Part shown: positions 56,412-64,000 of the stretch, in pieces
Numbering within the stretch: the stretch's first letter is position 1
Layout of the letters: every line of letters starts with the position of its first letter
Position numbers and translations under genes: made by a program
Source of the DNA: Fimbriiglobus ruber
GTDB lineage: Bacteria > Planctomycetota > Planctomycetia > Gemmatales > Gemmataceae
DNA: 64,000 nt
Assembly: GCF_002197845.1 (NCBI RefSeq)
Contig: NZ_NIDE01000005.1
Span: 897,826 to 961,825, forward strand
Direction of reading: 5' to 3'
The notes under the pieces: model-generated
The model's database searches: none
Told to the model about the DNA's origin: nothing
Seen by the model: only the letters and a program-made list of their open reading frames with translations

Positions 56412-59400
56412 ATGACAAATTACGTTACCGCGCGAGGCGTCCAGCAGTTTTCGATAACGATCGCTTCTGGCAACACCACAGCCACGGCAACGATCAATTC
56501 AGTCGGCTCTGGCGCTTTCATACTTTGTGGGGGCATCAATCCTTCAGTGGCGGCCAATCCGGCAGAAGATTTCGCCTATCTAACGCTTACCAACCCCACG
56601 ACGATTACTGCCACGCGTCAAACTGGCACCACCGGGACCGTTGTTGTCACTGGTTGCATCGTCGATGGCGACACTACAAACCTAATAAAAAGCGTACAGT
56701 ATGGCACCATAACGATAGCTACGGCCAGCACTAGCGGCACCGCAACGATTAGCGCTGTTACCAATACAAATACCGCAACGCACTTACTTGGCTGGGCTTC
56801 TGGGAACACTACCTTTTCAGCGAATCACGAAGGGCCTATATTATCCCTTTCGGGGACCACCGTTACCGCCACCAGGCCGGCTTCTACGGGAGCTCTTACT
56901 GTTGGTTTCGTTATTATCGAATTCCAAGGCACTGCGTTAAATCAACATGTGCAGAATGTTGCCGCTACTTCCTCATCCTCTGTCACTTCCTATACTGTTT
57001 CAGGATTAAGTTCTGTTGTAGCCGGCAATACTATATGCATTTACGGCGGTTCAAGCATAGCGACCGTTAGCACCAATTTAGCAGAATATAAACAAAGAGG
57101 AGTACTAGCTAGCAGCACAACATTCACGGTAAATGTGAATACAGCTGTTGCCGATGCCAAATCGTACAATTGCACTATCGTCGAATTTGTATCTGGCGTC
57201 TTGAATAGCGCCGTTCAACGCAATACTTCGACACTTACGGGCGTAACTAGCGCCGCCACGCCTCTGGGTACTCCGATAAATGAAAGTTATGCGGGTCTTT
57301 CGTGGTTAGGCAATACAACCAGCGCAACCACCGCTGTATTAAATGAGGCTGAGGGAGCTGCTTCTCTTGGCACTGCATCGCCACCGGCAGTTTCTCATGT
57401 TCAAGGCGCAGCTGGTACCGCATCCACCGGCACCACCTGCGCAGCGACAATAACCTCGTCTACCGCTGGCAATTTGCTAGCCGTCGGGATAGTAAACTCC
57501 ACCGGCACACTCCGCACAGTGACTGGTGTGACGGACAATATAGGGCAGACGTATTTACAAGTTCCAAGTGCTTATGCGACAAGCACCGTATCGCCTGTAT
57601 TTTCGGATATATGGTATTTTCCTAATACTGCGGCTGGCGTCACCACTGTTACTGTAACGTTCTCTGGTTCTGTGGCAAATGCCGTAATAAACGTTACTGA
57701 AATATCAGGAATAGCTTTAAGCTCTCCTGTCGATGCAGTTTCGATTGTCAATCAGCAAGCAACTACATTAAGCCCTATATCTGCGCCTATAACCACGTCC
57801 GCAAACAATGATTTTATTTTTGCAGTGATGGGATGCCAGGCATCCTCAACAACGGTTTCTTCGCCTTATGCAGTGGTGCAAAGTGGCTCGCATAATTTTG
57901 GATATTATAATATCGCGGCGTCGCCCGTCACGAGCCAAACCGCGACTGTTACACTGGCGGTCACTGAGCCTTACTGTTTTTCAACGGCAGCTTTCCTGGC
58001 TAACACTTCCTTACTTCAAGTTGTCACTGTCACTAAAAATGCCGCCACAGCAAATATAACTGCTTCATGGGAAATATTTGAATTTGTTCCTTTTTTCGTT
58101 CCCTCTTTCTCAGCTTCATTCACCGCCACCGCCTCCTTAGCTGCCGCCGGCTCCAGTCTGGTCAAATCCACACTCACCGTCAGCTCTGCCGCATCCTTCA
58201 CCGCCAAAGGCGGAAGTTTGGCTAAAAGTTCCATCAGCATCGCGTCAGCCGGGTCATTTTCACCTAAGGGCATCGCGGTCAAGAAGGCAACTGCGACCTG
58301 GACCGGGATTGGGAGTTATGCCCCCAAAGGTGTGCCGATCGCGAAAGGCATCGCCACCTGGGCTGCTAGCGCCGCGTTCGCCGCCGTCGGAAGGGCGACC
58401 AAGAAATCCTCCGCGACATGGTCATCCGCCGCAACATTCGCGGGAATCGGGCTTCCGCTCGCAAAAACAACTGCCACCTGGACCGGGCAGGCGACCCTTG
58501 CTGCCACCGGACGGCGAGTGATAAGTGCGGTGGCGACGTGGTTCGCGGCTGGCACGACCGGTTTTACCGGGAAATCCACCGCCACGGCAATCAGTACCTG
58601 GTCACCGCATGCAGTGTTCTTGGCCGTAGGACGGCCACTGGCAAAGACCGCTTTCACCGTGACTCCGAGCGGAGTTTTCAATGCGACCGGACGGCCATTA
58701 TCCATCGCTATCGCCAGTTGGGCCTCGCACGCTTCCCTGGCGGCATCCGGTCTCGCGGTGCGAATCACCCATTTTACGATCAGCGCCGTCAGCGCTCTCT
58801 CCGTCCACCCCGCGGGAACCCACAAGGCGACGTTCGCCGGCAGCACCACCTTCTCGGCCGCGGGTCAGGCCCTCAAGGTCTCCGCCGCGACGTGGACCGC
58901 CTCCGCACACCTGAGTGCGGTGGGGCAAAGCCACGCGGTCGGGACGGCCGTTATCACCCCGCACGCGACCCTGGCCGCGACGGGGGCGAAAAAAGAGACC
59001 GGTACGGCCACGATCAGCGCGATCGGGTCACTCGCGGCCATCGGGGCATCGCTCCGCAACACCGTCCTCTCGATCACCGCCTCGTCGGCGTTCGCCCCAC
59101 GCGGCGGGGCGCGGGTGACGCGCGCGGCGACGTGGACCGCGTCTTCAACACTCGCCGCCGACAGTGCCGCGACTAGAACCGGAACGGCCTCCTTCATCCC
59201 CGAAGCCGCTCTCGTGGCAGACGGGGCCGCACGGAAAACCGCCGCCGTCACGGTCCACGCCGCCACGTCCCTTACCGCCGCCGGAGGGTCTCGCTTCTTG
59301 GGTACCGTCCAGATCCTGGCCCGTGCCACGGTCGCATTCGCCCGGCTGTTCCCACCGACGCCGTGCCGCCGCATCCTCGACCCGAGCCTGAATAACCGCA

Positions 59401-59462
59401 CCCTCACCGCCCGCGGCATACTTCGCATCTTGAAACCCAACACGAACGGCCGCACCTTATGA
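56412..59462 (+). CDS. Giant repetitive tail fibre / receptor-binding protein
   Basis: 1016 residues, intact. Residues 1-~560 are Ser/Thr-rich beta structure (TATATINSVGSGAFILCGG, LLAVGIVNSTGTLRTVTGVTDNIGQTYLQVPSA). Residues ~570-970 are about twenty copies of a ~20-residue unit of the form ATW-xxAxFAAxGxxxxK (for example ATWSSAATFAGIGLPLAKT). The end is a short basic module (RRILDPSLNNRTLTARG). The first 1.7 kb is clearly more A/T-rich than the repeat part, so the gene is a fusion of two origins. Likely determines host range. Confidence 0.7.
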   Translation: MTNYVTARGVQQFSITIASGNTTATATINSVGSGAFILCGGINPSVAANPAEDFAYLTLTNPTTITATRQTGTTGTVVVTGCIVDGDTTNLIKSVQYGTITIATASTSGTATISAVTNTNTATHLLGWASGNTTFSANHEGPILSLSGTTVTATRPASTGALTVGFVIIEFQGTALNQHVQNVAATSSSSVTSYTVSGLSSVVAGNTICIYGGSSIATVSTNLAEYKQRGVLASSTTFTVNVNTAVADAKSYNCTIVEFVSGVLNSAVQRNTSTLTGVTSAATPLGTPINESYAGLSWLGNTTSATTAVLNEAEGAASLGTASPPAVSHVQGAAGTASTGTTCAATITSSTAGNLLAVGIVNSTGTLRTVTGVTDNIGQTYLQVPSAYATSTVSPVFSDIWYFPNTAAGVTTVTVTFSGSVANAVINVTEISGIALSSPVDAVSIVNQQATTLSPISAPITTSANNDFIFAVMGCQASSTTVSSPYAVVQSGSHNFGYYNIAASPVTSQTATVTLAVTEPYCFSTAAFLANTSLLQVVTVTKNAATANITASWEIFEFVPFFVPSFSASFTATASLAAAGSSLVKSTLTVSSAASFTAKGGSLAKSSISIASAGSFSPKGIAVKKATATWTGIGSYAPKGVPIAKGIATWAASAAFAAVGRATKKSSATWSSAATFAGIGLPLAKTTATWTGQATLAATGRRVISAVATWFAAGTTGFTGKSTATAISTWSPHAVFLAVGRPLAKTAFTVTPSGVFNATGRPLSIAIASWASHASLAASGLAVRITHFTISAVSALSVHPAGTHKATFAGSTTFSAAGQALKVSAATWTASAHLSAVGQSHAVGTAVITPHATLAATGAKKETGTATISAIGSLAAIGASLRNTVLSITASSAFAPRGGARVTRAATWTASSTLAADSAATRTGTASFIPEAALVADGAARKTAAVTVHAATSLTAAGGSRFLGTVQILARATVAFARLFPPTPCRRILDPSLNNRTLTARGILRILKPNTNGRTL

Positions 59463-59755
59463 ACCCCGATGTCGTCTTGCAGCAAACTCCCGCCGAGATC
59501 CTCGATTACACCATCGACTGGACGACCCGCGGCCTGGGCACGGACACCATCGCCACCAGTGTCTGGACCGTCTTCCCGACCGACATGAGCGCCGCGTCCC
59601 CCGCTCCGTCGTTCACAGGCACGACGACGACCGTGTGGCTTTCCCAAGGGACCGCGGGAACCTACTACGCCGTCACCAACACGATCACCACCGCCGGGGG
59701 CCGCGAGATGCAGGAGACGTTCGTCATCAACTGCGTCCCGCAGCGATTCATTTGA
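59459..59755 (+). CDS. Fibre-associated beta protein
   Basis: 98 residues, ILDYTIDWTTRGLGTDTIATSVWTV and GTYYAVTNTITTAGGREMQETFVINC: a single beta-sandwich module that phages place at the end of fibre operons (BppU-like layout). ATGA overlap with the giant fibre gene. Confidence 0.65.
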   Translation: MNPDVVLQQTPAEILDYTIDWTTRGLGTDTIATSVWTVFPTDMSAASPAPSFTGTTTTVWLSQGTAGTYYAVTNTITTAGGREMQETFVINCVPQRFI

Positions 59756-59878
59756 CCCAAAGAATCCTTGCGTACACCGGTCGGTCGTGATTTACCCGCA
59801 ATGAACCCGCAGGAGAGCCCCATGTCTACGAACCCCGAAGAACGCCCGCGCGGCGACGCCGCGAGCCGGTAAGTGCCG

Positions 59879-60091
59879 ATGGACCGAGAAACCGCCGAAC
59901 GCCTCACCCGGGTAGAAATCCTCCTCGAAGACACCAAGGCGGAGGTCAAGGTCCTGGAGGAGAAGCTGGAATACTACGACCGGCTGGCCCTCAAGTGGGG
60001 CGGGGCGTGCATGGGGGCGGTCGCCTTGGGGGCCATCATCAGCGGCCATTTCGACAAGATTTGTGAAAAATTATGGGCGTTCTTCCAATGA
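59879..60091 (+). CDS. XhlA-like holin partner
   Basis: 70 residues. Coiled coil (VEILLEDTKAEVKVLEEKLEYYDRLA), then one membrane helix (GGACMGAVALGAIISGHF). This is the layout of hemolysin XhlA-type proteins in lysis cassettes. A short upstream frame (59802-59869, MNPQESPMSTNPEERPRGD) may be its true front end, cut off by a missing base. Confidence 0.6.
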   Translation: MDRETAERLTRVEILLEDTKAEVKVLEEKLEYYDRLALKWGGACMGAVALGAIISGHFDKICEKLWAFFQ

Positions 60092-60261
60092 TCCGAAAAC
60101 TCATGTACGCGCAACTGTCCATGTTCCTCTTCTACGGGCTGGTGAGCGGGGCCGCGATCACACTCCTCATCCATTACAAGTGCCGCCAGGCCGAGGCGTC
60201 CGCGACGGCCGCGGTTCTCCTCCAGCTCTCCCCCCGCGCGCTTAGCGAAGTCACGATATGA
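60088..60261 (+). CDS. Small membrane protein of the lysis cassette
   Basis: 57 residues from the ATG that overlaps the previous stop. One membrane helix (LSMFLFYGLVSGAAITLLI), then a Cys/Arg turn and helical tail. Could be a holin or antiholin. ATGA overlap downstream. Confidence 0.5.
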   Translation: MIRKLMYAQLSMFLFYGLVSGAAITLLIHYKCRQAEASATAAVLLQLSPRALSEVTI

Positions 60262-60458
60262 CCGACCCGCTCGTCGAGATGATGCGGGACGTCACCTGGA
60301 GGCCCGAGTCCGCCCTGGAACACGAGGCCGACGAACTGTGCGAGCAGGCGTATTTCGCGCTGCCGTGGATCGGGCGACTCACCGAGGAGCAGCAGGACCT
60401 GATCCTGCTCTTCGCCTTCTGCTACGCCGAACAGCGGTTGAAAAGGATTTTGACATGA
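60258..60458 (+). CDS. Small hypothetical protein of the lysis cassette
   Basis: 66 residues, acidic and helical (SALEHEADELCEQAYFALPW, TEEQQDLILLFAFCYAEQRL). It overlaps both neighbours. No family recognised. Confidence 0.5.
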   Translation: MTDPLVEMMRDVTWRPESALEHEADELCEQAYFALPWIGRLTEEQQDLILLFAFCYAEQRLKRILT

Positions 60459-60904
60459 AAACCAGCCCCGCCGGAATCACCTTCATTCAGAGCTTCGAGC
60501 AGCTGCGACTACAACGCTACCTCGATTCCGCGGGACGCCCTTCGATCGGCTGGGGCCATCTGATCGTGCCCGGCGAGGCGTTTCAGATCATTTCGCCAGA
60601 GCAAGCCGATTCGATCTTCTTACAAGACTTGTCCGTGACCGAGCGGGCCATCAACCAGGCCGTCGAAGTCCTCCTCGCCCAGAACGAATATGACGCCTGC
60701 GCGAGCCTTGCTTTTAACGTCGGTGCCGGGAACTTCGCTCGCAGTACCTTGGTGAAACTCCTGAACAGCGGGAACACCGCCCTCGCCGCCCAGCAGTTCC
60801 TCCGCTGGGACTTCGCCGGGGGGAAGGAGTCGCCCGGACTTTGGGGCCGCCGGGTCGCCGAGAAGGCCATTTTTGAAGACGGGGTCTACACGAATCATAC
60901 CTGA
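60455..60904 (+). CDS. Endolysin, GH24 (T4-type) lysozyme
   Basis: 149 residues. FIQSFEQLRLQRYLDSAGRPSIGWGHL shows the catalytic Glu (Glu14) and Asp (Asp24) with the GWGH signature of GH24. DACASLAFNVGAGNFARSTLVKLLN and LWGRRVAEKAIF follow the fold. The family's catalytic Thr is replaced by Ser in RPSIGWGH. It cuts peptidoglycan at lysis. No signal peptide, so it needs a holin. Confidence 0.9.
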   Translation: MKTSPAGITFIQSFEQLRLQRYLDSAGRPSIGWGHLIVPGEAFQIISPEQADSIFLQDLSVTERAINQAVEVLLAQNEYDACASLAFNVGAGNFARSTLVKLLNSGNTALAAQQFLRWDFAGGKESPGLWGRRVAEKAIFEDGVYTNHT

Positions 60905-60975
60905 CACGAAACGCTTGCGCGAACCACCGGGCAGGAGCATACTGCGCGAGACCACTAACCAACCAAGGGGTACTT

Positions 60976-61335
60976 ATGAGCATACTCTCCAGCCTGGAAT
61001 CCTTCTTCAGCAGCACCGAAACCAAAATCGAGGACGTGCTGACGCCCTTCGAGCATAGTCTCCTGCAGAAGTTCCACCCCCTCTTCCAACAGATCGAAAG
61101 TGCGCTGGGCACCCAGGGCCTTCAGATCGTCGACGACGCCGCGACCGGCCTGCTGACGACCGCCGCGACCGGCGGGAACATCGCCGCGGGCATCACCGCC
61201 GCCGCGACCCAGGCCCTCGGCCAGATCGAGACCGACGCCAAGGCGGACGCGAAAAATGCTGTCTACGGCGTACTTGCGGCGACCGTGGCCTCGCTGCCCG
61301 CAGCCGAACCTGCGGCTCCAACTCCCGCCGCTTAA
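60976..61335 (+). CDS. Hypothetical protein of the lysis cassette
   Basis: 119 residues. Amphipathic N-terminus (SILSSLESFFSSTETKIEDVL), then Ala/Gly-rich helices (TTAATGGNIAAGITAAATQALG) and a Pro/Ala tail. AAGGGG precedes the ATG. TTGCGC, 17 bp, CATACT upstream could be a promoter. Possibly an atypical holin; unproven. Confidence 0.5.
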   Translation: MSILSSLESFFSSTETKIEDVLTPFEHSLLQKFHPLFQQIESALGTQGLQIVDDAATGLLTTAATGGNIAAGITAAATQALGQIETDAKADAKNAVYGVLAATVASLPAAEPAAPTPAA

Positions 61336-61391
61336 TCTCTGGCCGCGGTGCTTTAGCGACCGCCGCGGCCGCCAACTCCACGCGAGGGCGA

Positions 61392-61571
61392 ATGGCCGAG
61401 GTTTTCTTACACCCGGATTGGGACCGGGATTTCCCGAAGTCCGTCTTCACGTTGCCGGACGGCGAAATCGAAATCCGTTCCCACGACGGGACACCCCTCA
61501 CCGTAGCGGAGAACGTTTACCTCCTCGAACTCGCCAAGCAAATCCTTTTGAACGAAGCGCTGGAGGACTGA
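61392..61571 (+). CDS. Small phage protein
   Basis: 59 residues: HPDWDRDFPKSVFTLPDGEIEIRSHDG and a helical end (VYLLELAKQILLNEAL). The stop abuts the next ATG (TGA then ATG). No family recognised. Confidence 0.5.
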   Translation: MAEVFLHPDWDRDFPKSVFTLPDGEIEIRSHDGTPLTVAENVYLLELAKQILLNEALED

Positions 61572-61733
61572 ATGCTCACATTGCTTGAGATCGCCTGCAA
61601 ACTGATCGGCCTCGCCGAGTGGTTCAAAAGCTGGAAAGGCGCACGGGATACGCGCAAACAGCAACAGGCCGTCGCCGACGCCCCAACTACCCGGGAGGAG
61701 CTTGATGCAAGCCTCAAGAATCACGACTTTTAG
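61572..61733 (+). CDS. Small inner-membrane spanin-like partner
   Basis: 53 residues, a hydrophobic start (LTLLEIACKLIGLAEWF), a Lys/Gln coiled stretch (GARDTRKQQQAVADA) and TREELDASLKNHDF. Its last 29 bases overlap the outer-spanin-like gene in another frame, as in Rz/Rz1 pairs, though it is shorter than a typical i-spanin. Confidence 0.45.
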   Translation: MLTLLEIACKLIGLAEWFKSWKGARDTRKQQQAVADAPTTREELDASLKNHDF

Positions 61734-61911
61734 CCTGCTCCTGCTCCTCGCGGCCTGTGACCAGCCGAATTGCCCCGGCATCTCCGTCAAGCAGTGGTCG
61801 CCCGCCGAGCAGGATCAAATCCGCACCGCCCTCGATCAACTTCCCGCAAATTCCATCCTGATCCCCGCGATCGAGGACTACGAGCGTCTCCGGCTCGAAG
61901 CCAAGCAGTAG
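61705..61911 (+). CDS. Outer-membrane spanin-like lipoprotein (Rz1-type)
   Basis: 68 residues. Signal peptide with lipobox LLAAC (Cys18), then SVKQWSPAEQDQIRTALDQLPANSILIPAIEDYERLRLEAK, close to Rz1-type o-spanins (WS--EQ--I---L--LP). GGAGGAG precedes the ATG. Spanins fuse the two membranes at the end of lysis, implying a diderm host, as planctomycetes are. Confidence 0.65.
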   Translation: MQASRITTFSLLLLLAACDQPNCPGISVKQWSPAEQDQIRTALDQLPANSILIPAIEDYERLRLEAKQ

Positions 61912-61912
61912 C

Positions 61913-62095
61913 ATGATCTCCCGCAGGCGGATGGACATCAACGGGCGTCGCATTCAGCGCGAGTTGCTCAGCGGCAACGACAGATTGCCCGGCGAGGAAA
62001 CCGTGCGCCAGATCGTGTTCCTCACCGTGGCGGGAACGGCCCTGGGAGCTTTAGGTCTCGCGGTCGTTGCAAATGTCATGGGCATGGGGAAATAG
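61913..62095 (+). CDS. Small membrane protein at the end of the late operon
   Basis: 60 residues, basic front (RRRMDINGRRIQRELL) and one membrane helix (VFLTVAGTALGALGLAVVANVM). Last gene of the late operon. Might be a holin; no other support. Confidence 0.5.
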   Translation: MISRRRMDINGRRIQRELLSGNDRLPGEETVRQIVFLTVAGTALGALGLAVVANVMGMGK

Positions 62096-62370
62096 CGGCC
62101 GATGCTAGAGCGAATCGCGCACAAAGTCCGCGCAGGCCAATTCAGGGCATACCCCCAACACCTCCGGCTCCGCTCAGACTCAAGGATGGCCCGCTAAACG
62201 CCTTTTGCAGCACCGCCGTCTCTGCCCCACCATCGGCGTGGGGACGGGACCGCATTTTAGCGCTATCGCGCTTGCGGCCCCGTAACCCCCACACCGACGG
62301 CGAGGCGACGACGACGGGAAGACCGGCCGGGCGGGAAATGACGTAGGGAAAGACGAGATCGAAAAGCATC
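62096..62370. other. Gene-free stretch after the late operon
   Basis: A 78-codon leftward frame exists here but lacks an RBS and reads as low-complexity. I see only the strong terminator that follows. Confidence 0.35.
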
Positions 62371-62410
62371 AGCCCCAACCGCGCGAAAGCCGGTTGGGGC
62401 TCTTTGTCGT
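62371..62410 (+). terminator. Late-operon terminator
   Basis: Stem AGCCCCAACC/GGTTGGGGCT around GCGCGAAAGCC, followed by CTTTGTCGTTT. A strong perfect 10 bp stem, plausibly the end of late transcription. Confidence 0.75.
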
Positions 62411-62623
62411 TTCTAAAGCCGGCAGACGCTCAAGACGTGAGGTCTTTAATGCCTACTGAAAAATCCTCCCGACCGACTGCCTCGCTTTCTCAGCAGGTCC
62501 ATTCTCACAATCGGGAATCAGGCGTCATTCAAACCTACGCTGCCGAGCCAGGACTTCTTCCTATATTGTCCCTGCAAGATCAGGCCTTGTCCGCGACTTG
62601 TCCGCGTTCTGTCCGCGAAAGGG

Positions 62624-62651
62624 TTGTAAAAGACCTGAAAACTGTTAAAAT
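62624..62651 (+). promoter_or_regulatory. Promoter of tRNA-Arg
   Basis: TTGTAA (62624-62629), 16 bp, TAAAAT (62646-62651), 76 bp before the tRNA. TGTCCGCG is repeated three times just upstream (62589-62617), which may mark an old recombination site or a regulator site. Confidence 0.45.
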
Positions 62652-62727
62652 CCTGGAAGTCCTGACTGCTCGCAACGAGGTTCGGAATCGCGGATTTTTG
62701 AGGAAATTGCGGGGTTTTCGCACATAA

Positions 62728-62801
62728 GTGCCCGTAGCTCAACTGGATAGAGCGTCGGCCTCCGGAGCCGAAGGTTAGAGGTTCAAATCCTCTCGGGCAT
62801 A
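62728..62801 (+). tRNA. tRNA-Arg (CCG)
   Basis: All arms fold: acceptor GTGCCCG/CGGGCAT, D-stem GCTC/GAGC, anticodon stem TCGGC/GCCGA with loop CTCCGGA (anticodon CCG), T-stem AGAGG/CCTCT with TTCAAAT. Discriminator A; CCA is not encoded. A terminator follows. Chromosomal rather than phage-borne is more likely, as it borders a recombinase remnant and a host gene. Confidence 0.93.
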
Positions 62802-62829
62802 CTTCACCCGCTTGCTCTCGATCGTCCTT

Positions 62830-62856
62830 AACCCCTGTCGTCACAGGGGTTTTCTT
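62830..62856 (+). terminator. Terminator of the tRNA transcript
   Basis: Stem AACCCCTGT/ACAGGGGTT (62830-62838 with 62843-62851), CGTC loop, then TTCTT. Confidence 0.7.
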
Positions 62857-62920
62857 ATTGTCTTGCTGATCCGACCACCACGTGCCACTTTCCTCATAAG
62901 TCTTCGATTTTCCTCCCCCG

Positions 62921-63178
62921 TTACTGCTCCCTGCCGCTCCCGTGGCTGCTCCTGAATTTGCATCCCATCGATCGAAACAGGTCGGAGGAAGCTGATTCGC
63001 TTTCTGACTTTCTCGCTGTGGGGAGGGTTATCCGTGCGACTGCGGCGGCTGTGTCGCGGATGCCCACGTGGGTGTATCGGTCCATCGTCAACGTAATGGT
63101 CGAACGCCGCGCCAACTCCTTGGCGTCGTTCGGCGCAACACCCACCTTGACCAATTGCTGGAGTGGTGCGGTCGCCAC
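62921..63178 (-). pseudogene. Tyrosine recombinase, C-terminal fragment
   Basis: GVAPNDAKELARRSTITLTMDRYTHVGIRDTAAAVARI is the end of a planctomycete-type site-specific integrase. RSTITLTMDRYTHV carries the box with the catalytic tyrosine Y of DRYTH. Everything upstream, including the Arg/His catalytic boxes, is missing, and the next gene begins within 70 bases. A scar of an older integration beside the tRNA. Confidence 0.7.
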
Positions 63179-63221
63179 CGGGTTTTGCTGGCCGATGCCG
63201 ACGGGGTGTACGACAGAATCA

Positions 63222-63237
63222 GGGGGCTCACGCCCCC
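63222..63237 (-). terminator. Hairpin after the DUF1553 gene
   Basis: GGGGGC/GCCCCC with a TCAC loop, about 8 bases past the stop of the leftward DUF1553 gene. No T run, so a terminator role is only likely. Confidence 0.35.
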
Positions 63238-63244
63238 GCTCGCC

Positions 63245-64000
63245 TCAATCCAGGTACACGAACTCGTTCGCGTTCAGCACCAGCAGCGCGTACCGCATGA
63301 GGGCCGCCTCGTCGTTGAGGTGATGCCTGGTCTTGAGCGTCTCCACGAACGCCACGTCTTTCGCGACTTCATCGGCCGGCGGCACCCGGCCGGTCGTCAG
63401 GCGGATCGCGCGGGTCACTTGCGCCTTCAGGTCGTTCGGCGATTCGCGGGTCAGACGGGCCGCCAGGGCGGTCGCTTGCTCGTTCGTGAACTCGCCGTTC
63501 AACATGCCCAGGGCCTGCGTCGGCACCGTCGTCGTGTAGCGGACCGGGCAGCTCGAATCGGTGTCCGCCTGGTCGTGGTTGACCAGGATCGGCACCTGAA
63601 GCGATCGCTTGACGTGGACGTACACGCTCCGGCGGTTGCCCTCCTCCGGCGACGACGTGTGCCAACCGCTCCCGGGGACCGACTGGCCCGCCAACACCGC
63701 CTTCGGAATCTTCGGGTAAACACTCTCGCCGTACATCTTCAAGTTCAGGTGGCCGCTCGCCATCAGGATCGAATCGCGGACCTCCTCGGCCGTTAGCCGG
63801 CGCATGTCGAAGCGCCACCGCAGGGCGTTCGCCGGGTCGGTCTTGAGGTTGGTCGCGTCGGCCGCGGCGGAAAGCTGGTAGGTGTTCGAGAGCATGAGCA
63901 GCTTGTGCATTCGCTTCAACTTCCAGCCGTTCGAGGCGAAGTCGTCCGCGAGGTAGTCGAGTAGTTCGGGGTGCGTGGGCTTCTCGCCGAACTTGCCGAA
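63245..64000 (-). CDS. DUF1553 (PSD1-type) protein, C-terminal part
   Basis: 251 codons; the 5' end lies beyond the window. KPTHPELLDYLADDFASNG, KRMHKLLMLSNTYQLS, NALRWRFDMRRLTAEEVRDSILMASG, PTQALGMLNGEFT, AIRLTTGRVP and ALLVLNANEFVYLD are the DUF1553 landmarks of large planctomycete secreted proteins that usually pair this domain with DUF1549 and a haem site. Chromosomal host gene; the last residues are complete. Confidence 0.92.
   Translation of the reverse strand, partial: FGKFGEKPTHPELLDYLADDFASNGWKLKRMHKLLMLSNTYQLSAAADATNLKTDPANALRWRFDMRRLTAEEVRDSILMASGHLNLKMYGESVYPKIPKAVLAGQSVPGSGWHTSSPEEGNRRSVYVHVKRSLQVPILVNHDQADTDSSCPVRYTTTVPTQALGMLNGEFTNEQATALAARLTRESPNDLKAQVTRAIRLTTGRVPPADEVAKDVAFVETLKTRHHLNDEAALMRYALLVLNANEFVYLD

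Noticed and set aside
62404..62727. 107-codon frame just before the tRNA
   Set aside because: No RBS, contains the likely tRNA promoter, and stops exactly at the tRNA; better read as non-coding.
63068..63796. 242-codon rightward frame opposite the DUF1553 gene
   Set aside because: Antisense shadow of a host gene with clear family motifs.

Overview
The window is planctomycete DNA, most likely from a Gemmata-type chromosome. The evidence is a DUF1553 (PSD1-type) gene running off the right edge, several lipoprotein genes, a hypothetical gene ending in the Gemmata-style sequence GPGPHVRGCWVV, and repeat-derived AMQQTPP coding. About 40 kb of it (roughly 22.4-62.1 kb) is a contractile-tailed (myovirus-type) prophage. 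The left 22 kb is a mosaic of accessory genes. These calls rest on motif recognition; no database search was run.

Left accessory region (0.1-22.2 kb). 0.1-2.8 kb is an RNA-repair operon: a DUF7448-like protein, a fused HAD 3'-phosphatase/P-loop 5'-kinase, a T4 Rnl1-like RNA ligase and a tiny helix-turn-helix-like protein. 2.9-6.5 kb holds a probable defence effector with a deoxyribosyltransferase/TIR-like domain and two lipoproteins. 6.5-11.5 kb is a leftward block of small genes and a MobF relaxase-helicase. 11.8-13.6 kb is a four-gene array in which ~93 bp attC-like imperfect palindromes separate leftward genes, as in an integron cassette array with no integrase in sight. 14-18.7 kb contains two more operons closing with the same small helix-turn-helix-like gene that closes the RNA-repair operon; at least two of the three operon leaders are clearly related. 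Singleton genes (a HEPN-like protein, a DUF4238 protein, a zinc ribbon) follow. Five copies of an 83-85 bp hairpin-rich repeat lie between genes here.

Prophage. A divergent control region at 27.87-27.94 kb separates two programmes. The leftward early operon (27.9-22.4 kb) carries small membrane proteins, Gp157, the Bet annealase, a DUF3268 zinc protein, a NinB-like protein, SSB, a GapR-like protein and an HNH nuclease. The rightward operon (27.9-62.1 kb) carries an AlpA-like regulator, a VRR-NUC nuclease and replication genes. Next come terminase, portal (DUF1073), Mu F-like protein, a NUDIX-protease-scaffold fusion, cement and capsid (DUF2184), neck, sheath (DUF3383), tube (DUF3277), tape measure and baseplate (Gp138 spike, gpJ, DUF2612). 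Fibres, a GH24 endolysin and overlapping spanin-type genes complete it. No integrase or CI-type repressor of this phage is visible, so its chromosomal ends are not resolved.

Right flank. A tRNA-Arg(CCG), a truncated tyrosine recombinase and the chromosomal DUF1553 gene.

Caveat on sequence quality. About 18 genes, mostly between 39.9 and 53.9 kb, are split by frame changes. Every one I traced is repaired by adding single bases, often in C or G runs. This looks more like missing bases in the assembly than gene decay, so such genes are given as one interval and typed pseudogene only to flag the break.
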